From positions 1 to 5,121 of the forward strand of contig DPGD01000027.1 in the NCBI GenBank assembly GCA_003522145.1: 5,121 bases of DNA, written 5' to 3'. Every line of letters begins with the position of its first letter. Position 1 is the first letter of the stretch. The position numbers and the translations under genes are program-made. The notes under the pieces are model-generated. The model had not been told where the DNA came from and searched no databases. It saw only the letters and a list, made by a program, of their open reading frames with translations. The DNA is from Clostridiales bacterium (GTDB lineage: Bacteria; Bacillota; Clostridia; Oscillospirales; CAG-272). Shown one piece after another: positions 1 to 5,121 of this stretch.

Positions 1-1130
1 GGCACATGCTTGTGCGCCGCCGCATGAAAGACCACCTGAGGCTTGTGCTTCTCAAAAATACTGTGCAGTCGCTTTTCATCCCGCACGGAACCGATCAGCA
101 CCGTCAGGTGCAATTCCGGATGCTTGCGCTTCAGCTCGTTCTGAATGGCATACGCATTGTTTTCATAGATGTCAAAAACAATCAGCTCTTCCGGGTCATT
201 CTCCGCCAACTGACGGCACAGCTCCGATCCGATGGAACCGCCTCCGCCGGTGACCAAGACCACCTTTCCCCGTACAAAGCCCATCACGGCGCTGTTGTCA
301 ATCCTGATGGGATCCCGCTCCAGAAGGTCTTCGATCTCCACCTTACGGATCAGGCTCTGGTCGATTTTTCCGTCCATCAGCTGACAAACACCGGGCAGAA
401 CCTTCACTGTACAGCCGGTGGCGGCACAGATGTTCAGAATGGCCACGCGGTCGCTTCCCTTGCAGGCTGGAATGCAGAAGAGAATCTCCTCCACGCACAG
501 CTTTTCGCAGACCGCCGGAATATCGTCTCTGGTTCCCACAATTCGGGCTCCGTACACCGACAGCCCCTGTTTCTCCCGGTCGTCATCAATGACACCGACC
601 ACTTCGTTGACCGATCCGTTGTTCGTCAGATCCTTGATGATCATGGCCCCGGCCCTGCCGCCACCGATGACCAGCGTGCGCTTCTTTTTCACATGCTTGC
701 TGTTTTCCCCGGATTTCCGGTGCCGCAAAAGCAATCTGCTCCAGGCCAGCAGAGACAACGAAATCAAAAATGCAATGGGATATACCGCCAGGTGCATACC
801 CGCTATTTTATCGGTAAAATTGGAGAACAGCTGGTGACTGCCGTAGTACAGCCCTTCGGTCACTGCCGCTGCCGCAATGATCTTATAGATCTCTCTGCTT
901 CCGGCAAAGCGCCAGATGATCTGGTACACTCTGAAACAGTAGAATATCCCGGCGGTGATGACCGCCATCAACGGGATCGTAAGAAGAACTGTGCTCTGAC
1001 TTTCTCCCCATCTTTGCTCCAGCAACAGTGCCGCCAATACTCCGATATTCATGGTTACCGCATCGGCCAGCATTTGCAAAATTGTCTTCAGTCTTCCCCT
1101 TTTATAAGGTTTTTTCTCGGCGTTTATCAT
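1..1130 (-). CDS. Membrane-anchored nucleotide-sugar 4,6-dehydratase (CapD/PglF/WbpM family), 3' end cut by window edge
   Basis: An uninterrupted frame runs from ATG at 1130 to the left edge, giving 376 codons (MINAEKKPYKRGRLK...) and continuing outside. Residues about 17-37, 47-66, 81-98 and 112-135 are hydrophobic, matching the four-helix membrane anchor of the long form of this family. A first Rossmann domain begins at VIGGGRAGA (154-162), followed by VGVIDDDREK and the family block VEIEDLLERDPI (264-275). The catalytic Rossmann domain begins at TGGGGSIGSE (294-303), the NAD(P)-binding loop, and reaches HAAAHKHV (369-376). Long members have roughly 600-650 residues, so about 250 are missing, including the catalytic Lys region; I cannot confirm activity. 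Known members convert UDP-GlcNAc to a 4-keto-6-deoxy sugar for capsule, exopolysaccharide or glycoprotein glycans. The start has AGGA 6 nt upstream and lies 39 nt after the dockerin gene stop with no terminator between, so co-transcription is likely. The exact sugar substrate, and hence a gene symbol, cannot be settled. Confidence 0.93.
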   Translation of the reverse strand, partial: MINAEKKPYKRGRLKTILQMLADAVTMNIGVLAALLLEQRWGESQSTVLLTIPLMAVITAGIFYCFRVYQIIWRFAGSREIYKIIAAAAVTEGLYYGSHQLFSNFTDKIAGMHLAVYPIAFLISLSLLAWSRLLLRHRKSGENSKHVKKKRTLVIGGGRAGAMIIKDLTNNGSVNEVVGVIDDDREKQGLSVYGARIVGTRDDIPAVCEKLCVEEILFCIPACKGSDRVAILNICAATGCTVKVLPGVCQLMDGKIDQSLIRKVEIEDLLERDPIRIDNSAVMGFVRGKVVLVTGGGGSIGSELCRQLAENDPEELIVFDIYENNAYAIQNELKRKHPELHLTVLIGSVRDEKRLHSIFEKHKPQVVFHAAAHKHV

Positions 1131-1136
1131 CTTCTG

Positions 1137-1144
1137 TCCTCTTT
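1137..1144 (-). promoter_or_regulatory. Ribosome binding site of the sugar dehydratase gene
   Basis: The minus strand reads AAAGAGGA followed by CAGAAG and ATG at 1130. It sits in the 39-nt gap (1131-1169) after the upstream stop. That gap has no hairpin with a T-tract, which supports translation from a shared transcript. Confidence 0.7.
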
Positions 1145-1169
1145 CCCGTTCTCACGAAATCCGGATATA

Positions 1170-4100
1170 TTACAGCGTCGTGCCGTCCAGAATGCTTCGG
1201 CGAACTGCGTGATAATCGAAAATATCCACATTCCCGTCCTCATTCACATCCGCCGCCGCCAGCGCCGCTCCTGTAAGCGCTTCGCCCGAAAGAATCTGGT
1301 TCCGGATCTGTGCTAAATCAAAAATGTCCACCGACCCGTCGCCGTTTGTGTCGCCCTTGACCAAAAGCGTATATTCTTCCCCGCCGGGCAGCCGCAGAAT
1401 CATACCGGTGGAAACGGGACTTCCGGCCTCATAGGACTTTCCGTCTGCTGTGACCGGCGTGATAAATTCCTTTTCTTCAAACAGGGAAAGCAGTTTTGCA
1501 CAGCTTACCCCCGCCGAAACGCCGCCGATGGTTCGGGTGTTTTCATCAATTTTCAGGGTTTGGGAGGTCAGTCTGGTAGGATTCACCTCCACGATCAGCC
1601 AGTCCGAAGCCGGGCTGGCGTAAGTACGGTCGGTCTGCGCCCACCGGCAGATGAACTGCTTGGTGCCATAGGTGTAGACCGTGATCACCGGGCTCTTCAG
1701 CCAGGTCCCCCCGCCGTCCACACTGTATTCCATGCCCTCCACGGCTTGCAGGGTCACAGTCTTGTCCTTTATCGAAACCAATACCGGTTTGGAAGGAGCC
1801 GACACCTGACTTCTGTCCGTCCGGACAGACAAGGGGGCGCTGGCACTTCCGGCAAAGGATGTGGCTGTTTCGGCGCAGCGGGCAATGATTTCATAGGCCG
1901 TGTTGGAAATCAGCCCTGAAAAGGTTTCGGAGGTCTGCCAGGTGCTTCCCCCGTCAATGCTGAATTCCACGCCGGAAACCGCTTTCACCGTCGCTGTGGT
2001 ATCGCTCACCGAAACCAGCTCCGGCTTTGCCGCCGTTCCGCCTGCCTGCTTGGAGGTGGCGGCCGTAAAGGCAGGGCTTTCCGCTCCGGCATAGCTGTCG
2101 GCCGTTTCGGCATACCGCTGATAGAATGTATATGCGGTATTCGGAGACAGCCCCATAAAGGTCGCACTGCTCTGCCATGTTCCGCCTGCCCGGCGGTACT
2201 CCATGCCGGTATAGGCATTCAGAATCACCGTATCGGCAGACGCACTCTTCAAGGTCGGTGCCGGAGCGGTCTTCCCGGATTTTTTGTCGGTCGTCACCGA
2301 GGTTCCTGCTGAAGAGCCTCCTGCAAAGGCGGAGGAGGTCTCTGCATAGCGCTGGTAAAACACATAGCTTGTCGCCGGGGAAAGCCCCTCAAACAAAGGA
2401 CTGGTCTGCCATGCGCCGTTTCCTACCCGATATTCACAGCCGGAAACTGCATTTAATGTAACCGAAGTGGAAGTGACTGCGGCAACCGTCGGCTTGGGAG
2501 CCGTTTTTCCTGCGTTCTTCTCGGTGGTGACCTGAAGCCGAACGCTTTCCGCACTGGGCAGAGAATCGGAGGTCTCCCGGATTCTCTGACTGAAGACATA
2601 GGTCGTTGCGGGAGAAAGTCCCGTAAACACCGGGCTGGTCTGCCAGCTTCCGTTCCCCATCCGGTATTCATAGCCCTCTATTTCCACCAAAGTCACCGAG
2701 GAGGATGTTTTTGACCGCACCACCAGTGCTGCCGGATCCGAAACGCTGCGCTTGGGCGTGGTGATCCGGCACCCGGCGCTCTCTGCGCTGGGAAGCGTGG
2801 TCGAGGTGGCTGCTCGGCGCTGGTAGAACACATAGGTCGTGGCCGGAGAAAGCCCCGTAAAGGTCACGCCGGATTGCCAGCTTCCGCCTTCCATCCGGTA
2901 TTCGTAGCCGCTCACTGCCTTCAGAACCACACAGTCCGCATAGACCTCCTGGGCCTCCGGAGCCTCGGGCGCATCCGTTGCCTTCTTGGAAGTGACAACG
3001 ATCAGCCCGCCGCTGGAAGCGCCGGCATAGCTTTGAGAAGTTGCCGCATAGCGCTGATAAAAGGTGTAGCTCGTGGCGGGCGACAGGCCGGTGAATTCCG
3101 GACTGCTCTGCCAGCTCCCTCCCTTCATCCGGTATTCGCACCCGGCTACCGTCTGCAAAGTCACCGTGCTGTCGGAAACCGATTTCAGAACCGGCTGGGG
3201 CGCCGCCTGCGGCGTGGATTTTTCAGTCGTTACACTCAGCCCCGCACTGGCCGGACTGGCATTGGAGGAAGCGGTTGCGGCAATCCGCTGATAGAACACA
3301 TAGGTCGTGGCCGGAGAAAGCCCCGTAAACACCGGGCTGGTCTGCCACCTGCCGCTTCCCACCCGATATTCGTACCCACTCTTCTGCTCCAGCGTCACCG
3401 CCGTATCACTCTTGGAGGAAAGCTGAGGCGCAGAGGGTGCGTCGGGCGTCGGCTTCTCGCTCGGATTCACAATATTGAAATTGCTGGTAAAACTGCTCAT
3501 TCTGCCGTTTTTCCCCTTGGCAGTCAGCATATAGGTATAAGCGCCCACCGGAAGCTGGGCAAATCTCAGGTTGGAATTGATGTCGCAATCTCCGATGTAC
3601 ACCGACCGATCGGTAACATTGATGCGCTTCTCCTGCACAATCGCTCCGTCTTCGGAAAGGATCAGCCCCGCCACCTCCGCAAGGCCGTCGGCAATGTAGA
3701 CCGTACCGGTCAGATTGAAGGGCAATCCCCGGTCAAGATCTCCCGACGGATAGCTGACCGCCGTGATACTGGGCGTCTGGGCTGTGTCTACTGTAAAATC
3801 TTCGGAGGAAATATACTCTCCGTTCCGCAGAAGATAAAAGCGCACCCCGGTCGAATTGACCACCGAACCGATAGCCTCCGCATAGGTGTCCTCCGCATAG
3901 CTTCCGGTTCCCGTTCCCGTGGAACGGTAGTATCCCTTGTAGGTCACCGCATTCCCGGTTGCCTTGTATACTCCGGCTCCTTCGGAGCTGACCTTGGGCG
4001 ATACCTCTTTTCCGCAAACCACGCAGGCGTTCTGCCCCTCATCCGTATAGGTACAGGTAAGATGCAGATTCTCGCCCTTGCCCAACGCCGCTTCATAGGC

Positions 4101-4823
4101 ATCCTGCTCCGCCCGGAACAGTGTAATAACCTGGTTCCATTTGCTTACCATGGTTTCATAGGAAATCTCGGAAAGCACCACCCGATTGAGCCCCAGGTCC
4201 GAAGCCTGATAGTCTAAGCTGTGCAACACAAAAACGCTCTCTTCGGTCGCCTTCAGCAGGATCATGGCGTGGTTCCCTCCGCTTAAGGAACGGGTCTGTA
4301 TAAAATCTCCCGGCTCGCCCTTTTGGAAAATTGCACGGAGATTTTCCACCGTCAGGTCATCGTAACTCCCGCTGATGGCAGTGCCTTTGGACGCCGCCCT
4401 GCCTATGCGCTGAAGCCCCGCCGTATCATTTCCGAAAATGTTGACTGTGGATAACTGTAATTCAAAAATCAGAGCATATACATAGCGGGCAAACGCACTG
4501 CTTCCGTATGCCTTGAAGGTTGGCTCTACCCCAAGCTCCTTCAGCGTCGGATGATTTTTGCTCACCTCCGTCAGCTCGCAGGAAACACAAGCCGTGTTTC
4601 CGCAACTGGATGAGCCGAAAACCGTGAAATACGGCGTGTCGGAATAAACCAGCAGATCAAAAAGCTGCTGAAACTTTCCGGCAATGTATGTGTTGGCACT
4701 GAAATCCAGCCCCTTCTTTCCCTCAACTGCATCGGTGTCAGCCGCTGCCGCCAATGGCCAGGAAGGCATCAGCAGACAGCATACTAAAGCTATCGCCCAT
4801 ACGCTTTTCCATCCCTTTTTCAT
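1170..4823 (-). CDS. Secreted multidomain protein: papain-like domain, eight Fn3-like repeats, C-terminal dockerin
   Basis: Complete 1217-residue protein, predicted to be exported and tethered through its dockerin. Residues 1-28 are a Sec signal peptide (KK n-region, hydrophobic core, cleavage near AAAA-D). About 40-245 resemble a papain-like NlpC/P60/CHAP-type amidase: a YGSSAFARYVYA helix (106-117) and GGNHAMILL (182-190) with a candidate catalytic His185. The expected nucleophile Cys is Ser108, so activity is doubtful. H254, C257, C267 and C270 could form a small metal knuckle. About 283-346 look SH3-like (weak call), and 351-453 look Ig-like, with the family signature LPVGAYTYMLTAKG. After a Pro-rich linker come eight Fn3-like repeats (463-1080), a pre-dockerin module (about 1082-1155) and a dockerin (1156-1217) with two complete calcium loops: D1158/N1160/D1162/S1164/D1166/D1169 and D1192/N1194/D1196/N1198/D1200/D1203. 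The start is supported by the signal peptide and by AAAGGAAGG 8 nt upstream. It is the first gene after the promoter. Frame, secretion and dockerin are certain; substrate or partner is unknown. Confidence 0.93.
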   Translation of the reverse strand: MKKGWKSVWAIALVCCLLMPSWPLAAAADTDAVEGKKGLDFSANTYIAGKFQQLFDLLVYSDTPYFTVFGSSSCGNTACVSCELTEVSKNHPTLKELGVEPTFKAYGSSAFARYVYALIFELQLSTVNIFGNDTAGLQRIGRAASKGTAISGSYDDLTVENLRAIFQKGEPGDFIQTRSLSGGNHAMILLKATEESVFVLHSLDYQASDLGLNRVVLSEISYETMVSKWNQVITLFRAEQDAYEAALGKGENLHLTCTYTDEGQNACVVCGKEVSPKVSSEGAGVYKATGNAVTYKGYYRSTGTGTGSYAEDTYAEAIGSVVNSTGVRFYLLRNGEYISSEDFTVDTAQTPSITAVSYPSGDLDRGLPFNLTGTVYIADGLAEVAGLILSEDGAIVQEKRINVTDRSVYIGDCDINSNLRFAQLPVGAYTYMLTAKGKNGRMSSFTSNFNIVNPSEKPTPDAPSAPQLSSKSDTAVTLEQKSGYEYRVGSGRWQTSPVFTGLSPATTYVFYQRIAATASSNASPASAGLSVTTEKSTPQAAPQPVLKSVSDSTVTLQTVAGCEYRMKGGSWQSSPEFTGLSPATSYTFYQRYAATSQSYAGASSGGLIVVTSKKATDAPEAPEAQEVYADCVVLKAVSGYEYRMEGGSWQSGVTFTGLSPATTYVFYQRRAATSTTLPSAESAGCRITTPKRSVSDPAALVVRSKTSSSVTLVEIEGYEYRMGNGSWQTSPVFTGLSPATTYVFSQRIRETSDSLPSAESVRLQVTTEKNAGKTAPKPTVAAVTSTSVTLNAVSGCEYRVGNGAWQTSPLFEGLSPATSYVFYQRYAETSSAFAGGSSAGTSVTTDKKSGKTAPAPTLKSASADTVILNAYTGMEYRRAGGTWQSSATFMGLSPNTAYTFYQRYAETADSYAGAESPAFTAATSKQAGGTAAKPELVSVSDTTATVKAVSGVEFSIDGGSTWQTSETFSGLISNTAYEIIARCAETATSFAGSASAPLSVRTDRSQVSAPSKPVLVSIKDKTVTLQAVEGMEYSVDGGGTWLKSPVITVYTYGTKQFICRWAQTDRTYASPASDWLIVEVNPTRLTSQTLKIDENTRTIGGVSAGVSCAKLLSLFEEKEFITPVTADGKSYEAGSPVSTGMILRLPGGEEYTLLVKGDTNGDGSVDIFDLAQIRNQILSGEALTGAALAAADVNEDGNVDIFDYHAVRRSILDGTTL
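1584..3437 (-). repeat. Eight tandem Fn3-like repeats, 234-bp period, within the dockerin protein gene
   Basis: The repeats begin near residues 463, 541, 619, 697, 775, 853, 931 and 1009. Each carries a core of the form G-x-E-Y-R-x(5)-W-Q-S/T-S-x(2)-F-x-G-L-S-P-A-T-x-Y-x-F-Y-Q-R followed by A-E/A-T. The conserved Trp lies at 493, 571, 649, 727, 805, 883, 962 and 1041, so the spacing is 78 five times and then 79 twice. Repeats 1-6 are closely similar. Repeats 7 and 8 are more divergent, and repeat 8 has lost the GLSP turn. Linkers are short and rich in Lys, Ala, Pro and Ser. The fold is inferred to be Fn3-like beta sandwiches acting as a spacer or adhesive stalk. Similar arrays are common in secreted clostridial proteins. 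Confidence 0.9.
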
Positions 4824-4831
4824 CTACTTAA

Positions 4832-4840
4832 CCTTCCTTT
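4832..4840 (-). promoter_or_regulatory. Ribosome binding site of the dockerin protein gene
   Basis: The minus strand reads AAAGGAAGG, then 8 nt, then ATG at 4823. The site is purine-rich and well placed. Together with the signal peptide that begins at this ATG, it fixes the start. Confidence 0.75.
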
Positions 4841-4858
4841 CGCTTTGCTCGTTCCAAG

Positions 4859-4877
4859 ATACATTCCTACAATGTAT
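4859..4877. promoter_or_regulatory. Perfect 7-bp dyad over the predicted transcription start (operator candidate)
   Basis: ATACATT (4859-4865), spacer CCTAC, then AATGTAT (4871-4877) is a perfect inverted repeat directly downstream of the -10 box. It covers the predicted +1, which is where a repressor would block initiation. Since the start site falls inside the dyad, a leader RNA would carry only about one arm, so a DNA operator is more likely than an RNA hairpin. No known regulator motif is recognised. A short AT-rich dyad can arise by chance. Confidence 0.4.
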
Positions 4878-4906
4878 AGTATACCGCAAGAAAATCGGTT
4901 TGTCAA
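4878..4906 (-). promoter_or_regulatory. Sigma-A type promoter for the dockerin protein operon
   Basis: On the minus strand TTGACA (4906-4901) is a perfect -35 box. It is followed by a 17-bp spacer (4900-4884) and TATACT (4883-4878), which matches the -10 consensus at five of six bases. Transcription would start near 4873-4870, leaving a leader of about 50 nt before the ATG at 4823. The near-consensus boxes predict a strong promoter unless it is repressed. It is the only clear promoter seen here and would serve both genes. Confidence 0.85.
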
Positions 4907-4948
4907 CAGCATTCCCATCGCAATCGTGCTTTTTCAATCTCTTTGTAT

Positions 4949-5112
4949 GCCCCGCCCTTTGCCCTATGCTTCTCGCAGGGCTCCCGCCCTGCAACCCGGC
5001 GACCCCTTTTGAAAAAGGGGTCGATCCGAAAACTTTTTCTGTGGGCGGGCAACATACTTTTTATGAAAGGGCGAAGAATCCGGCTTTGCCTTTACACACC
5101 AAAAAGTTTTTG
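4949..5112. repeat. Palindrome-rich intergenic element upstream of the operon, no gene seen
   Basis: The noncoding stretch from 4907 to the right edge holds several inverted repeats. GCAGGGC/GCCCTGC (4975-4981 and 4986-4992) has a 4-nt loop. An 11-bp dyad lies at 5000-5023. CGCCCTTT (4953-4960) pairs with AAAGGGCG (5066-5073). AAAACTTTTT (5029-5038) pairs with AAAAAGTTTT (5101-5110). CAAAAAGTTTTTG (5100-5112) is itself palindromic. CCCGCCCT occurs twice directly (4951-4958 and 4983-4990). From memory, intergenic elements of this style recur in Oscillospiraceae genomes, but one copy in one window cannot prove dispersal. No open frame with a ribosome binding site is convincing here, and the element may continue past the edge. 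Confidence 0.5.
5000..5023. repeat. 11-bp perfect inverted repeat, possible terminator of an upstream gene
   Basis: CGACCCCTTTT and AAAAGGGGTCG flank a central GA, forming an 11-bp perfect stem. The loop would open to at least 4 nt in RNA. On the plus strand a TTTTT run follows only 11 nt later (5034-5038). On the minus strand no T-tract follows. This is weak as a classical intrinsic terminator, and I prefer to read it as the core of the palindromic intergenic element. Confidence 0.6.
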
Positions 5113-5121
5113 AGGGTTCCA

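Noticed and set aside
1..36. Possibility that the sugar dehydratase is a broken gene because it lacks a stop
   Set aside because: The frame is open with intact family motifs right up to base 1, so it is simply cut by the window edge.
6..1316. 436-codon open frame on the plus strand
   Set aside because: It is antisense to the sugar dehydratase and crosses the gap into the dockerin gene. The minus frame has clear family motifs, while this one shows none and has a composition typical of a shadow frame.
2453..3141. Two further minus-strand frames (2453-2671 and 2668-3141) inside the repeat array
   Set aside because: They are out-of-frame readings of the repeats. The 1217-residue frame runs through without interruption, so there is no frameshift or overlapping gene to explain.
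1584..3437. The regularly spaced repeats considered as a CRISPR array
   Set aside because: The period is 234 bp, the repeats are diverged and protein-coding, and there are no short identical repeats with unique spacers.
2874..4217. 447-codon open frame on the plus strand
   Set aside because: It lies wholly antisense to the dockerin protein gene, has no recognisable domain or plausible ribosome binding site, and is kept open by the GC-rich repetitive codons of the opposite strand.
4775..4823. Lipoprotein signal at the Cys pair (residues 15-16) of the signal peptide
   Set aside because: The residues before either Cys do not fit the lipobox (Val or Cys at -1 instead of Gly, Ala or Ser). An ordinary signal peptidase site near AAAA-D fits better.

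Overview
The window holds two genes, both on the minus strand and read in the order right to left, plus a noncoding upstream region at the right edge. Base composition is mildly GC-rich. The spaced Shine-Dalgarno sequences, the dockerin, the repeat style and the type of secreted protein all suggest a gut-type clostridial Firmicute, most likely of the Oscillospiraceae/Ruminococcaceae group. This placement is an inference from style, not from a marker gene.

Layout, in transcription order. From 5121 to 4907 there is no credible gene. The stretch is packed with inverted repeats and looks like a dispersed palindromic intergenic element. At 4906-4878 lies a near-consensus sigma-A promoter: a perfect TTGACA, a 17-bp spacer, then TATACT. 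A perfect 7-bp dyad spans the predicted start site. After a leader of about 50 nt comes a 1217-residue secreted protein (4823-1170). It has a signal peptide, a papain-like (NlpC/P60/CHAP-like) domain whose nucleophile position appears to be Ser, a Cys-rich knuckle, an SH3-like and an Ig-like module, eight tandem Fn3-like repeats of 78-79 residues, and a complete C-terminal dockerin. After 39 nt with no terminator, a second gene starts at 1130 and runs off the left edge. It is a membrane-anchored nucleotide-sugar 4,6-dehydratase of the CapD/PglF/WbpM family, and 376 codons are visible.

How they may work together. The first product would be exported and could be tethered to a cohesin-bearing surface partner through its dockerin, with the Fn3-like array as a stalk. 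The second product makes a 4-keto-6-deoxy sugar nucleotide at the membrane, the usual first step towards deoxyamino sugars in capsule, exopolysaccharide or glycoprotein glycans. Co-transcription suggests a cell-surface or envelope locus, but a direct functional link is not shown by the sequence.

The points most worth a second look are the apparent Cys-to-Ser change in the papain-like domain, the strict 234-bp repeat register with mosaic DNA identity between non-adjacent repeats, the restriction of Asp-box motifs to the last two repeats, and the dyad on the promoter start site.
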